From positions 744,001-808,000 of the forward strand of contig NZ_AP022589.1 of the NCBI RefSeq assembly GCF_010731755.1: a DNA stretch of 64,000 bases, in the 5' to 3' direction. Below, one piece after another: positions 8,891 to 18,957 of the stretch. Made by a program: the position numbers and the translations under genes. Origin of the DNA: Mycolicibacter minnesotensis (GTDB lineage: Bacteria; Actinomycetota; Actinomycetes; Mycobacteriales; Mycobacteriaceae). Numbering within the stretch: the first letter of the stretch is position 1; each line of letters opens with the position of its first letter. The notes beneath the pieces were generated by a model. It was not told the DNA's origin. It saw only the letters and a list, made by a program, of their open reading frames with translations, and searched no databases.

Positions 8891-9622
8891 TCAGCAGCCG
8901 CAGCCCTCACCGCGCCAGGAGCGGAAGCCCTGCCACACCGAGACGCCGGCCACCCCCAGACCGATCAGCGGGTCCAGCCACCAACCACCGGCCCACTGCG
9001 TGGCCAGCGTGAGCCCGACCAACACTGCGGCGGCCTGGATCGCACACAAGTAGTTCTGCACGCCCTCACCGACGGTCGCCGCCGAGCCCAATCGGGTGCC
9101 GAGCCGCCGCTGGGCACGGCCCAGAATCGGCATCACCAGAGCGGCGGCGGCCGTCACCGCGATACCGATGGCGGTGCCCTCACTGTGCTGGTCGCCGAAG
9201 AAGTGATGTACCGACTCCGCGGCGATGTAGGGGGCGTTGATCCAGAACGAGATCGCCACCCCGATCTGGGCACGCCGCTCGGCGGTCTCGGAGAGGGTAC
9301 GAGCACCGGTGAAACGCCAGATCACCACCGCCCCGGCCAGCGCCTCGGGAATAGCACCCAGGGCCCAACCGGTCAGAGCGATCGACCCGGCTGCCAGACC
9401 CTGCCACAGGCCCACCACGCCTTCCACCGAGACCAGCACCAGACTCACCCAGGCGAGCCGACGGGCCCAGATCGCCGCCCGGCGCCAGCCCTCGTCGCGG
9501 ACCACACCAACGGTGTGGGCGTGCCCCGCGTGATCGTGGTCGTGCTGCCCGGTGGTTGCGACCGCCGCGTCGATCACCGGCTCGGTGATGCCCGTTGCAG
9601 GCCCCACGACGCGACTGTCCAC
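8891..9622 (-). CDS. CDF-like cation transporter with His-rich N-terminus (Rv3271c-like)
   Basis: A 243-residue membrane protein with about six hydrophobic segments, arranged as in cation diffusion facilitators. The N-terminal cytoplasmic region carries HDHDHAGHAH, a probable zinc-loading loop. The protein ends with EGCGC, a possible metal ligand. In M. tuberculosis the homologue Rv3271c also sits next to ctpC, so a role in metal homeostasis is likely but not proven. The GTG start (9622) lies about seven bases after TAGCAT, so the mRNA may be nearly leaderless. It is convergent with ctpC. Confidence 0.75.
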   Translation of the reverse strand: MDSRVVGPATGITEPVIDAAVATTGQHDHDHAGHAHTVGVVRDEGWRRAAIWARRLAWVSLVLVSVEGVVGLWQGLAAGSIALTGWALGAIPEALAGAVVIWRFTGARTLSETAERRAQIGVAISFWINAPYIAAESVHHFFGDQHSEGTAIGIAVTAAAALVMPILGRAQRRLGTRLGSAATVGEGVQNYLCAIQAAAVLVGLTLATQWAGGWWLDPLIGLGVAGVSVWQGFRSWRGEGCGC

Positions 9623-9684
9623 GAAAAAAATGCTACCTGCCGTTTCAGTGAGACAGCCGTCACAGCGGCGGCGGCGCCGGTCGC

Positions 9685-11667
9685 CTAACTGTCGGTGTCC
9701 ACCTTGACCACCCGGTCATTACCGCGGTCGGCGACGTAGACACCGCCATGCTTGTCGACCGCCACGTCCAACGGAGCGTTGAGACCGGTGAACGGGAGCA
9801 CCACCGGGATCGCGGCCCCGGCCGCCAGTTTCACCACCTTGTTGCGGTTGTGTTCGGTGACGTAGACGTCACCGGCCTCGTCGACCGCGATACCCCATGG
9901 GGCGACGATCCCGGCGAAGGGCAACACCACCTGTTCGCCCGAGGCAACCACTAGTTTGAGCACCCTGTTATTGCCGGTGTCGGTGACGTAGACGTTGCCG
10001 GCGGAGTCGACCGCCACCCCGTCGGGCTTGTTGAGGCCGATGAACGGCACCGTGGTCTGGATATTGGAGACGGCGTCCAGCCGCAACACCACATCGTTGC
10101 CGCGGTCGGCGACGTAGACGTTGCCCTCGGAGTCCACCGCGACACCGTCGGGGTCGTCCAGGCCGGCGAACGGCAGCACCGTGTGGGTGTCCGACTCTGC
10201 GCCGAGTTTGATCACTCGGCTGTTGACATCGGAGAAGTACACGTTGCCGATGCTGTCCACCACCAGGCCGCGCGGCTGGTACTGGTCACTGAACGGCATC
10301 ACCGTCGAAGCGGCCGAGTCGGCGGCCAAGCGCACCACCCGCCCGTGCATGCCCTCGCTGGCGACGTAGACGTTGCCATCGCCGTCCACCGCCACCCCAC
10401 CGGGTGAGAGTCGGTACTCCAGGTTGGTGAAGGGCAGCACATCCTGGGGTGGCGCGGCGACGGGCGTCGCCGACGAGGGCTGCGACACCAGATGCCCGAT
10501 GCCGGCGACGACCGTGACCACTGCAACCGCAGCGGCGGCCACCAGCACCGGTTTGCTGGGACGCCGCCAGCGCCGGGACGGGGTGGGGATGATCGGGGTA
10601 GGCGCCTGCAGGTCGCCGCGCAGCAGGGGCGACATGGGCAACGGTGCCGGGGCCGGGCCACCAAGACCGGCTTCCGCCGGCGTCCATCCCGTTCGGCTGA
10701 CACCTGCCGGCAGCGCAGCGCCGCCGCGGAACTCGGATCGGGGTTCAGGCTCCAGGCCGCCGGGCAGGTGCAGTGCCGGCTCGCCGCGCCGCAGAATGCG
10801 GGAGACCTGGTGGCGTTCGGGCTCCGTCAGCGCCTGGTAGGCCGCGGCCGCCAGCTCACCGGCGCTGCTGTAGCGCTCCTCGGGTTTCCGCGCCAGCCCG
10901 CGTGCCAGCACGGCGTCGATGGCCGCCGGAACTCGCCCGGGACGGAGCCTGCTCGGCTGCGGGAGCTCCGCCGTGCGGCGTTCCTCGATCGCCTCGTCAA
11001 CTGTCTCGGCGGCGAATGGGGGCACCCCGCTGAGCGTCTCGGCCAACACACAGGCCAGCGAATAGATGTCGGCGAGGTGCGTGACCTGCTCCCCGGAGAG
11101 ACGCTCGGGCGCCATGTAGGCGAGAGTTCCTGCAGAGGGCTTGGCCCTCGCACCGGGTTCGGCGAGCGCCGCGGCCACCCCGAAATCCATGAGGTAGGCC
11201 AGATCGTCCCCGGTGACAAGGACGTTGGCGGGTTTGACGTCGCGGTGCACCACATAGGCGTTATGTGCCGCGTCCAGCGCGGCGGCGATCTGGCGCACGA
11301 TGGCCACCGCACGTGGCGGGCTCAGCGGACCGGAATCCGCCAACACCGTCGCCAGGTCGGCGCCGTCGAGCAGACCGGTCTCCAGATACAGCACACCGTC
11401 GATCTCGCCGTAGGCACGGATCGGCACCACATGGGGTTCGGTGAGCTGACCGGCAGCCTCGGCTTCGTCTTCCAGCCGGCCGCGGAACGCCGCGTCGGCC
11501 GAGAGCACCTCGGAGATCAGGTTGAGCGCCACCATCTCGTCATGGCGAGTGTCCTCGGCCCGGTAGAGGTCGCCCACGGCATCGTGGCCGAGCAACCGCC
11601 CCAATTGGTACGGGCCGAATCGCGATCCGGTCCGCGAACCCGGTTCGGGCTTGTTCACCGACGACAC
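9685..11667 (-). CDS. pknD: PknD-type receptor with degenerate kinase domain and NHL propeller
   Basis: This 660-residue membrane protein has a Ser/Thr kinase fold (about 16-280), a proline-rich linker, one transmembrane helix (about 374-394) and an extracellular propeller built from repeats of the form P-GVAVD-GNVYV-D-NR-V. HRD (141-143), DFG (161-163) and APE (186-188) are present. The nucleotide-binding half is damaged. The middle glycine of the G-loop is Asp29 (G27-HDAV-G32), and the VALK lysine is Asn49 (codon AAC at 11523-11521). The activation loop (164-185) has lost the usual TxT. It may be a pseudokinase sensor. GTG 11667 is used; GTG 11658 has a better-spaced ribosome site. Confidence 0.88.
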   Translation of the reverse strand: MSSVNKPEPGSRTGSRFGPYQLGRLLGHDAVGDLYRAEDTRHDEMVALNLISEVLSADAAFRGRLEDEAEAAGQLTEPHVVPIRAYGEIDGVLYLETGLLDGADLATVLADSGPLSPPRAVAIVRQIAAALDAAHNAYVVHRDVKPANVLVTGDDLAYLMDFGVAAALAEPGARAKPSAGTLAYMAPERLSGEQVTHLADIYSLACVLAETLSGVPPFAAETVDEAIEERRTAELPQPSRLRPGRVPAAIDAVLARGLARKPEERYSSAGELAAAAYQALTEPERHQVSRILRRGEPALHLPGGLEPEPRSEFRGGAALPAGVSRTGWTPAEAGLGGPAPAPLPMSPLLRGDLQAPTPIIPTPSRRWRRPSKPVLVAAAAVAVVTVVAGIGHLVSQPSSATPVAAPPQDVLPFTNLEYRLSPGGVAVDGDGNVYVASEGMHGRVVRLAADSAASTVMPFSDQYQPRGLVVDSIGNVYFSDVNSRVIKLGAESDTHTVLPFAGLDDPDGVAVDSEGNVYVADRGNDVVLRLDAVSNIQTTVPFIGLNKPDGVAVDSAGNVYVTDTGNNRVLKLVVASGEQVVLPFAGIVAPWGIAVDEAGDVYVTEHNRNKVVKLAAGAAIPVVLPFTGLNAPLDVAVDKHGGVYVADRGNDRVVKVDTDS

Positions 11668-11743
11668 TCCCTTCGACCCACAGTGCCGCGCACTGCGGCG
11701 AAAGATTGGCTACCAGACTAACCGGCAACAACGCCGCAAACGG

Positions 11744-12862
11744 TCACGAGATCGCGTTCGCTGCCGCCAGGACCCGGGATGAGAAGGACGCCGGCAGCGG
11801 AATGGAGCCGTACTGATCCAGGCCATCCTGGCCAGGACCGATCGCGGCCTGCAGGAACGCCTTGACGGCCGTGCCGGTCGCGGCGTCGGGGTATTTGGAG
11901 CAGACGATCTGGTAGGTCGCCGACACGATCGGATATGCGCCGTGGTCGACGGGCCGGTACAGCGAGGTCGTGTCGAGCACCAGGTCATTGTTCGCGTTGA
12001 TGTCGGAGACGAATTTCGCCCCGGCGATCGTCTTACCGACCGATTCTGCGGAGATCGCCACCGGTGCGGATCCCGCCGAGGCGACGACCTGGGCGATGGG
12101 CAGCTGCTTGCCCACCGCAAACGACCACTCGCTGTAGGTGATGGAGCCCTCGGTGCTCTGCAGCGCTGTCGCGACACCGCTGTTGCCGGTGGCGGCCTCA
12201 CCGATACCGCCGTTGAACATATCGCCGCCCCCGGCGAACCACGCGCCGTCGGAGGCGCTGTCGAGGTACCTCTGGAAACTGGCGGTGCTGGAGGCTCGAT
12301 CGCCCCGGTAGACCACATGGATGGGCAGTGCAGGCAGGGCGACCCCGGCGTTGAGCGCCTTGATCACGGGGTTGTCCCAGCTGCCGATGCTGCCGTTGAA
12401 GATCTTCGCCAGAGTCGGCCCGTCCAGGCTGAGGTTGTTCACCCCGGCGATGCGATAGGTGACCGCGATCGGACTGAACACGACGGGCAGGTTCCAGGCC
12501 GGTGAACCGCAACGCTCCGCGGCCCGTTCCGGCTGAGTCTTGGCGGGATCCAGGGCGGCCTCGGAGCCGGCCAGATCGAGCTCATTGGCGATGAAGTCGT
12601 CGACACCGCCCGCTGAGCCGTCGGCGACGTAGTCCACGGTCTGGCCCGGGCAGGCCCGGCTGTAGGCGTAGCCGAACTGTTCGATCGCCTTCGCCTGGGC
12701 GGTCGAGCCGCCGGCGCGCAGCTCGCCCTTGCCCCCGCAATCCACCCCCGCCGACGGGTCGGCGGCGGACACCAACTGAGTGGCACTGTCGCTGCAGGCC
12801 GAGACCATCACTGCGCCGATCGTCAGTAGCGCCGCAAGCACGGTCGATCGGCCGGATTTCAC
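11744..12862 (-). CDS. pstS2: Phosphate-binding lipoprotein of the ABC importer
   Basis: A 372-residue lipoprotein with a signal peptide and lipobox V-S-A-C (Cys23). The periplasmic-binding fold includes GGSTAQAKA, the phosphate-loop segment [10 protein letters not shown], and [16 protein letters not shown], typical of mycobacterial PstS. Length matches M. tuberculosis PstS2 (370). In M. tuberculosis pstS2 is next to pknD (Rv0932c-Rv0931c), and the same order is kept here (76-base gap). This suggests that the propeller receptor and phosphate sensing belong together. No pstC/pstA/pstB genes are in the window. Which PstS paralogue this is rests on the pknD linkage. Confidence 0.85.
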   Translation of the reverse strand: MKSGRSTVLAALLTIGAVMVSACSDSATQLVSAADPSAGVDCGGKGELRAGGSTAQAKAIEQFGYAYSRACPGQTVDYVADGSAGGVDDFIANELDLAGSEAALDPAKTQPERAAERCGSPAWNLPVVFSPIAVTYRIAGVNNLSLDGPTLAKIFNGSIGSWDNPVIKALNAGVALPALPIHVVYRGDRASSTASFQRYLDSASDGAWFAGGGDMFNGGIGEAATGNSGVATALQSTEGSITYSEWSFAVGKQLPIAQVVASAGSAPVAISAESVGKTIAGAKFVSDINANNDLVLDTTSLYRPVDHGAYPIVSATYQIVCSKYPDAATGTAVKAFLQAAIGPGQDGLDQYGSIPLPASFSSRVLAAANAIS

Positions 12863-12913
12863 AGGACGAGACTGTACCGCGACCGCCCGCCCGCGGGCCT
12901 GGTACCGCCGGTT

Positions 12914-14227
12914 TCAGCGCGGGCAGTCAGACGCGGTTCCGGGCCCGGTGAGGAGCATCCGTGCACCGGTCAACGCGGCCAATATCACCGCGACACAGAT
13001 CAGCCCGTCATCTTTGAGCCCCCACTTGACCGCGACCAGTGTCGCGGCCCCAGCCACCAGAAGCAGCAGGCCCGCGACGGTTCCGCGGCCCGGGGCCGCG
13101 ACGATCGGGGCGTCCCAGCCGGGCAGGGCGTTGTTCTCCAGCCCCCGCAGCACCACAAACAGCCAACCGACCGCGGTTACCACCAGGATCAGCTGCATGA
13201 CGCTGATGACGGCGAAGTGCGGCAGTCCCGGATAGCGAGCCCAGCCCATCTGGTCGAAGAGCAGGTGGACGCCCAGCAACACCGGGATGTGCCACAAATA
13301 CAGCGTCATGGCTCCGGAGTTGCCGACCGCGGCCAACCACCACACCCGTGGCCGGTGCGCCCATCGGGTGATCACCGGGGCGGCGCAAATCGCCAACGCA
13401 CTGAGCACGATCGCGTGCCCGGCCAGCAGCAGCGACGGCGGATTGGTGTTGGACAGTTGGTGATCGCCGGTGCCGACCATGCTCAGTTGGTAGGGCCCGA
13501 AGACCACCAGCGCGACATCGATCATCAGGAGCGCCGCCGCGATTGCCAGCGCCACGCGCCGGGCCAACAGCCCGCGCCGGAAAGCGACACCGAACATCGC
13601 CGGGATCAGCCATACCGCCAGGTTCAGGTAGCCAAGCGGCGCGAACGCCGGATCGTGCAGCCGTAGGACGTCGATGACCGCGATTGATCCGTAGACAGCG
13701 GTGACACCGACGAGAAGTCGGCCTGCGGTGGTGATCCGAGACAGCATCGGCATCGCGGCAAGCACCAGCACGTAGGCCCCGAGGAACCACAGCAGCTGAA
13801 TACTGATGCCGGCCACCGGTTCGTAGACGTGGCGGGGCAACAGCGGCCGCAGCACGGACAGCGCGACGGCCCAGAAACCCAGGTAGAAGAACACCGGCCG
13901 GAACAACCTTGTGCAGCGTCTCATCAGCCAGACGCCCCACTCGCCTCCCGGACGCCAGGTGCTCAGGCAGGCGGCGGCGCCGGCGAAGAAGAACAGCGGC
14001 ATGACCTGGAAGACCCAGGTCAATCCCGCCAGTGCCGGCGTGGCGGTCAGCAGGTTGTCCCAGATCAGCACTCCGTCACGGATCACGCTGGTGGCCATCA
14101 CCGTGTGGCCGGCGACCACGCCCACCAGCGCGGTGATGCGCATGACGTCCAGAGCGCGATCACGCTCGACCGGCGTCGCCGCAGCGAGCTCGGCGGGTCC
14201 CGGGAATCCCAACAAGGTGGTCATCAT
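12914..14227 (-). CDS. Acyltransferase-3 family membrane protein
   Basis: This 437-residue protein has about ten membrane helices and the hallmarks of the acyltransferase-3 family: an RALDVMRI opening, a GHT segment, and an R-x10-R pattern around MRRCTRLFRPVFFYLGFW. Relatives O-acylate cell-surface sugars or lipids using cytoplasmic acyl donors. The acceptor here is unknown. The stop of the DUF2339 gene lies three bases before its ATG, so the two are co-transcribed and possibly coupled. Confidence 0.8.
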   Translation of the reverse strand: MMTTLLGFPGPAELAAATPVERDRALDVMRITALVGVVAGHTVMATSVIRDGVLIWDNLLTATPALAGLTWVFQVMPLFFFAGAAACLSTWRPGGEWGVWLMRRCTRLFRPVFFYLGFWAVALSVLRPLLPRHVYEPVAGISIQLLWFLGAYVLVLAAMPMLSRITTAGRLLVGVTAVYGSIAVIDVLRLHDPAFAPLGYLNLAVWLIPAMFGVAFRRGLLARRVALAIAAALLMIDVALVVFGPYQLSMVGTGDHQLSNTNPPSLLLAGHAIVLSALAICAAPVITRWAHRPRVWWLAAVGNSGAMTLYLWHIPVLLGVHLLFDQMGWARYPGLPHFAVISVMQLILVVTAVGWLFVVLRGLENNALPGWDAPIVAAPGRGTVAGLLLLVAGAATLVAVKWGLKDDGLICVAVILAALTGARMLLTGPGTASDCPR

Positions 14228-14230
14228 CGG

Positions 14231-15982
14231 CTACCGCTCGTCCTGCTGCGCCAGACTGCGCGCGTACCCGGTGCCCATGCCCAGCAGCAGCAGGCCCGCG
14301 ACGATGAACGCCGCTACCCGGAACATGCCGTCCAGAGTGCCCAGGTCGAACAGGAAAAGCTTGGCGGTGGCGGCTCCGGTGAGCGCCAGACCGGCCGCGA
14401 TCGCCCACGTACGGGCACCGCGGTCGGCCAGGCGCAACGCGTGGCGCAGCAGCACGGCAGCCATCGTGATCCAGCACAGGGTGGCCGCCATGTGACCAGC
14501 CAGGAACCCGCCCCCGGTACCGCCGACAGCGACGCCGGCGGTGACGGTGAACGCGGTGACGGCATAGCCGATCAGCGCCCCACCGGCCACCGCCAAGATC
14601 GGAGCATTGGCCGGATCTGTGCTGTCGGCCAGCGCGTAGGCCCGGGCCACGGCGATCACCAGCGCGATCACCAGCAGGCTCGCAACCAGCGTTGCGACCG
14701 TGTCGGGAATCGACATCTGCGTTGGGCTGATCAGAGTGCCCGGTGCTGCATAGCCGAGGTAGACGATGCCTCCCGCGAAACCGAAACCTGCTGAGACCCA
14801 ACGGCCCACGCCACTGCGCTGCCCGGCGATCGCGACCAACAGGGCCATGCCCAGCAGCACCGGCGCCAGTACCGAGCCCTGGAACGCCGTGGTCACCGCG
14901 ATCAGTGCGGCGACCGCGGACAGCGCCGCGAAGACCTGCACGGCCACCGGCTGCAGTGCCCGGTGAGCAAGGACTATCCCGAGCATGACGACCGAAAGCG
15001 CACCCGCGAGCACGGTGGCCGGCGCCCGGCCCACCACGGCTCCCACTGCCAGCACCGGCAGTGTGCCGGCGGCCGTCAACAACGCGACTGTGCCCGGCCT
15101 GGTGCTGGTCGGAAGTACCAGCAGGCCACCGATGACGGCGAGCACTGCCGCCACCGCGCAGGCCCCGCCGAGCAGCAGCCGGTGGTCGTCACCGCTGACC
15201 GCGACCAGCGCGGTCAGCAGGGGCAACGTCGCCGCCGCGATGCGTGCCCCGAACATCGCGGTCCAGTCCTTGCCCAGCTGCACCGGCAAGGCCGTCGCCG
15301 ACAAGGCCAGCAGGAAACCGATCAGCAGCAGGTCGATGTCCCCGGTCAGGACCGGCGCCAGACCAATCAGCGGAACCAACACCAGCACCCCGAGGTGCTC
15401 AGAGTCCCAACGCCTCGACAAGACCAGTCCGGCTCCGCCGACCGCGGCCGCAACCACCAACCCGACGGCCGCCGGCACCCACTGGTAGTAGGCGGTGATC
15501 GCGACGATGTCCAGGTAGGCCGCGGCGATTCCGGTGGCCGCCAACGCGATGGCCCCGGTCCGTCCGCCAGGGCGACCGTGCAGCCGGTGTGCCGCTCCGA
15601 CCAGCAGGGCCGACAGTACGAAGCCGCCGACCACCCGGATCTGGGGACGCAGGATGCCGGCCTGGGCCGCCAGCACGAGAAGCAGGACGACGCCGACGAG
15701 TGTCACCGCGACACCCGCAACGGCAAGCAGTTTGCCGACCCACCCCGAGGCGCCCACGGGGACTTCAGGTTTGGGGACTACCTGAGTTGGTGACGGCGCC
15801 GGGCTCGGCGGCACGTACGGCGCTGCCACCGGGATCACGGGCACGGCGGCAGCCGGCGGGATGCTCGGTGCGCTGAGCTGCCGATCCAGTTCGGCGAGCT
15901 CCGTCGAGACTCGGTAGAGCTGCCAGGACAGTGCGTGGCATTCCGCGGTAAGCCGAGTAAGAACAGCACGTGGTTCGGTCAC
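14231..15982 (-). CDS. DUF2339 polytopic membrane protein
   Basis: This 583-residue protein starts with a short cytoplasmic helix (RLTAECHALSWQLYRVSTELAELDRQ, here split: RLTAECHALSWQ then LYRVSTELAELDRQ), a Pro/Ala-rich linker, then about fourteen hydrophobic helices separated by very short loops. That is the DUF2339 architecture, whose function is unknown. The frame is open further upstream, but a longer start would overlap the response-regulator gene. The GTG at 15982 gives MTEPRAVLTR, a plausible natural N-terminus. It lies between a regulatory operon and an acyltransferase. Confidence 0.78.
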   Translation of the reverse strand: MTEPRAVLTRLTAECHALSWQLYRVSTELAELDRQLSAPSIPPAAAVPVIPVAAPYVPPSPAPSPTQVVPKPEVPVGASGWVGKLLAVAGVAVTLVGVVLLLVLAAQAGILRPQIRVVGGFVLSALLVGAAHRLHGRPGGRTGAIALAATGIAAAYLDIVAITAYYQWVPAAVGLVVAAAVGGAGLVLSRRWDSEHLGVLVLVPLIGLAPVLTGDIDLLLIGFLLALSATALPVQLGKDWTAMFGARIAAATLPLLTALVAVSGDDHRLLLGGACAVAAVLAVIGGLLVLPTSTRPGTVALLTAAGTLPVLAVGAVVGRAPATVLAGALSVVMLGIVLAHRALQPVAVQVFAALSAVAALIAVTTAFQGSVLAPVLLGMALLVAIAGQRSGVGRWVSAGFGFAGGIVYLGYAAPGTLISPTQMSIPDTVATLVASLLVIALVIAVARAYALADSTDPANAPILAVAGGALIGYAVTAFTVTAGVAVGGTGGGFLAGHMAATLCWITMAAVLLRHALRLADRGARTWAIAAGLALTGAATAKLFLFDLGTLDGMFRVAAFIVAGLLLLGMGTGYARSLAQQDER

Positions 15983-16043
15983 GTCGGCAACGATGCCGCA
16001 CGGCAGGCGAAATCGGATGAGTAGGACTACTCGACTTTGCCCT

Positions 16044-16697
16044 TCAGCTGTCCAATCCGTGTTCGATGGCATACCGGGCAAGTTCAACCCGGTTGGCGAC
16101 CTGCAGCTTGCGGAACGTCGCCTGGACATGGTTTTCCACGGTGCGATGACTCAAGCTGAGCCGCTGCGCGATCTGCTTGGCGGACAGGCCCTTGGCCACG
16201 TGGCGTAACACCTCGGTCTCCCGCTCGGTCAGGGCGGGCGTGTCCGGTCCTGCCTCCGGGCTGCGTTCCAGGCGGCGATACTCGCCCAACACCAGTCCGG
16301 CCAAACCCGGGGTGAACACCGCGCGCCCGGCGGCGGTGGCGTGTACCGCCTCCGTCAGTTCCTCCCGGGAGGCGCTTTTGACCAGGTAACCGGTGGCCCC
16401 GGCCTTGACCGCCTGCAAAACGTCGTCACGTTCGTCCGAAGCCGACAACACCAACACGCGGGACTGTGGCGAGACCGCGAGGATCGCCGTTGTTGCGGTC
16501 ACCCCGTCGCCGTCGCCCATGCGCATGTCCATCAGGACCACGTCGGGCTTGACCGCCTCGGCCCGCCGACGCGCACTGTGCACACCGTCGGCGGTCGCGA
16601 CCACGGTGAACCCGGAATCGGCCAGGTCGCGAGCGACGGCGTCGCGCCAGATCGGATGGTCATCGACCACCATCACCGTCGGATGCTCAGTTCCCAC
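16044..16697 (-). CDS. NarL/FixJ-family response regulator
   Basis: A 217-residue two-domain regulator. The receiver has the acidic pair VVDDH (10-14), phospho-acceptor Asp57 (LMDMRM), a Ser switch residue and Lys (GYLVKSA). The LuxR-type helix-turn-helix contains LTERETEVLRHVAKG and SHRTVENHV near the C-terminus. The GTG at 16697 has GGGAGGG seven bases upstream. It overlaps the kinase gene by 25 bases, so the pair is translated together. An ATG at 16673 would cut off the first receiver strand and is unlikely. It is the last member of pta-ackA-kinase-regulator. Confidence 0.9.
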   Translation of the reverse strand: MGTEHPTVMVVDDHPIWRDAVARDLADSGFTVVATADGVHSARRRAEAVKPDVVLMDMRMGDGDGVTATTAILAVSPQSRVLVLSASDERDDVLQAVKAGATGYLVKSASREELTEAVHATAAGRAVFTPGLAGLVLGEYRRLERSPEAGPDTPALTERETEVLRHVAKGLSAKQIAQRLSLSHRTVENHVQATFRKLQVANRVELARYAIEHGLDS

Positions 16698-17806
16698 TCT
16701 GTTCCCTCCCCGACCTCGGTGCGCAGGACTGCGCCGCCGCCCAACGCGGCCAGCCGACCCACGATCGACTTCGATACCCCGACATGTCCCTGGCGAACGG
16801 CCTCCTCCAACCGGCCGGCGGCGATTCCCACCCCGTCATCGCGCACGCTGACTGTCACCGTTGCACCCAGGTCTTCGCAGAGCACGAAGGCCCGAGCGTG
16901 CACCCCGGCGTGGGCCCACACGTTGTCCAGCGCATTACCCACGGCCGCGTCGAGCTCGGCGGCCGTATCCGCCTGCAGCAGTACCGGAGTGCCGGGCAGG
17001 CTGAGCGAAACACGTTCGCCGGCTCGGCGGTTCAACAGCGCCCGTAGGTCCGTGGCGCCGGTGGCGTCATCCTTCGCCGCGACGTCTCCCGAACTCACCA
17101 GCCGGCGCAGTGCTCGCTCCTGTTCGCCGGCCAGCTCACCCAGCTCTGCTGCGGCGCCACCGATCTCACGTCCGCGGCGGGTGACCAACGCGAGCACCTG
17201 GATGACTCCGTCGTGCACATGCCGCGACAGCCGCTCGCGTTCTTCGGTTGCCGCCGCCAGCCGGGTCGCCCGCTGCAGCTCGTTGTGGGCTCGGCGTGCA
17301 GTCTGGGCGGCCATGCCGACCGCCAGGCCCAGTGCCAGTTCGACGATCATCGTGGCGTTGCGGCCGAAGTTCAGGCTCACGTAGCCCTTGACGAAGGCGC
17401 TGGCCGCGGTCACGAGGGCCGCGGTCGCCATCCCTCCGGTCGAGCCGAACTGCAGCGCGGCCGAGACCGTGGCATTGCTGGCCCACAAGGTCGTCGGCCA
17501 GGATTGGTTGTCGAGTTCCCACTGCCGAGAGGCCACCACATCGGTGGAGAGCATCAGGGCCACGACCACGATGATCTCGGTGATCACCCACGCCGGCCGG
17601 CGAGCGAAGCCGCGTAGATAACCGATCCCACACAGGCCGCTGAAGCCGATCAGGACCGCGAACAGCAGCCAGGCCAGTCCGGGACGGCGCATGTCGTCGT
17701 TGATCGCCAGCTGGAATCCCAGCGCATATAGACAGCTGAGTAGCCGAAAGACCTGCGCGGCCCGCCACAGTGGGGTCACCGGGTCCGGGTCGCAGGCGGT
17801 GCTCAC
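16673..17806 (-). CDS. MacS-family sensor histidine kinase
   Basis: A 377-residue kinase with about six N-terminal membrane helices (to about 170), a HisKA_3 dimerisation segment and an ATPase domain. The phospho-acceptor is His198 in SRHVHDG. The ATPase N-box ([14 protein letters not shown]) and the G-box DDGVGIA are intact. The actinobacterial MacS type carries this sort of membrane sensor with almost no extracytoplasmic loop, so the signal is likely in the membrane or cytoplasm. The GTG start overlaps the ackA stop as GTGA. This tight link to AckA suggests acetyl-phosphate or acetate overflow is relevant to the pathway. Confidence 0.87.
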   Translation of the reverse strand: MSTACDPDPVTPLWRAAQVFRLLSCLYALGFQLAINDDMRRPGLAWLLFAVLIGFSGLCGIGYLRGFARRPAWVITEIIVVVALMLSTDVVASRQWELDNQSWPTTLWASNATVSAALQFGSTGGMATAALVTAASAFVKGYVSLNFGRNATMIVELALGLAVGMAAQTARRAHNELQRATRLAAATEERERLSRHVHDGVIQVLALVTRRGREIGGAAAELGELAGEQERALRRLVSSGDVAAKDDATGATDLRALLNRRAGERVSLSLPGTPVLLQADTAAELDAAVGNALDNVWAHAGVHARAFVLCEDLGATVTVSVRDDGVGIAAGRLEEAVRQGHVGVSKSIVGRLAALGGGAVLRTEVGEGTEWELSIRR

Positions 17807-18957
17807 ACGAACTGCCAGGCGGCCCGCGCTATCGCCAACTCTTCGTTGGTCGGTACCACCAGGACGGTGGTGGGTGAGGCGTCGGTGGAGATGACGCGCG
17901 CGCCCTTGCCGCTGCGGTTGCGCTGGGGATCCACCACGATGCCCAGCCCGTCCAGGCCCGCCAGCGCGTCTTCGCGCACGCTGGGCGCGTTCTCCCCCAC
18001 CCCGGCGGTGAAGGCGATCGCATCGACACGACCCAGCACCGCCAGGTAAGCGCCCACGTATTTGCGCAGCCGGTGAATGTAGACGTCGTACGCCAGGGTG
18101 GCGGCCTCAGCTCGCGAACCGCCGGCGGCGCGCTGCTCGAGCAGTTCCCGAAAGTCGTTGACCCCGCACAGCCCTTTCAGGCCGGAGCGCCGGTTCAGCA
18201 ACTCGTCGAGCTCATCGATGTCCAGTCCGGCAGTGCGGTTGAGGTGGAACAACACCCCCGGGTCGATGTCGCCGCTGCGGGTGCCCATCACCAGGCCCTC
18301 CAGCGGGGTCAGCCCCATCGATGTCTCCACGGCCACCCCGCCGCGCACGGCCGACGCCGAGGCGCCGTTGCCCAGGTGCAGCACGATGATGTTCAGCTCG
18401 CGCGGCTCTCGGCCCAGCAGCACGGCCACCTCACCCGAGACGTATTCGTGCGATGTGCCGTGGAATCCGTAGCGGCGGATGCCGTACCGGGTTGCGACGT
18501 CGTGGTCAATGGCGTAACTGGCGGCGGCGGCCGGCAGCGAGTGGAAGAACCCGGTGTCGAACACCGCCACATGCGGGACGTCCGGAAAGTCCTTGCGCGC
18601 CAACTCGATCCCGATCACATTAGCCGGGTTGTGCAGGGGCGCCAGTTCGGACAGTCGCGCCACCTCGGCCACCACCTCATCGGTGATCAGCGTGGGGGCG
18701 TAGAACAGGTTGCCACCGTGCACCACCCGGTGCCCGACGGCCCGAACGGCGGCAAGGTCGATGCCGGAGTCGGTGAGCTGCCGATGGATCAGGCGCAGCC
18801 CGGCCGCATGGTCGGCCACCGGACCGTCGGGTTCGCCGATCTGTTCCACCAGGCCGGACAGCGGCACGGTGCCCACCACCGGGTCGACCAGCTGGAACTT
18901 GATCGACGACGAGCCCGAATTGAGCACCAGCACCAACCCGGGTGCGGCCGCGGTCAT
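17803..18957 (-). CDS. ackA: Acetate kinase
   Basis: A 384-residue ASKHA-fold enzyme converting acetyl phosphate and ADP to acetate and ATP (reversible). The phosphate-1 motif [12 protein letters not shown] is at the N-terminus; the substrate strand [17 protein letters not shown] and the adenosine-site GENAP are all present. It overlaps pta by ATGA, so the phosphotransacetylase-acetate kinase pair is one translational unit. It also overlaps the downstream sensor kinase by four bases. Confidence 0.95.
   Translation of the reverse strand: MTAAAPGLVLVLNSGSSSIKFQLVDPVVGTVPLSGLVEQIGEPDGPVADHAAGLRLIHRQLTDSGIDLAAVRAVGHRVVHGGNLFYAPTLITDEVVAEVARLSELAPLHNPANVIGIELARKDFPDVPHVAVFDTGFFHSLPAAAASYAIDHDVATRYGIRRYGFHGTSHEYVSGEVAVLLGREPRELNIIVLHLGNGASASAVRGGVAVETSMGLTPLEGLVMGTRSGDIDPGVLFHLNRTAGLDIDELDELLNRRSGLKGLCGVNDFRELLEQRAAGGSRAEAATLAYDVYIHRLRKYVGAYLAVLGRVDAIAFTAGVGENAPSVREDALAGLDGLGIVVDPQRNRSGKGARVISTDASPTTVLVVPTNEELAIARAAWQFV

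Noticed and set aside
10492-11721. Open frame antisense to pknD
   Set aside because: No ribosome site, no recognisable domain; shadow of the kinase gene.
14963-15793. Open frame antisense to the DUF2339 gene
   Set aside because: His/Gln/Arg-rich, typical of a complement of membrane-helix codons.
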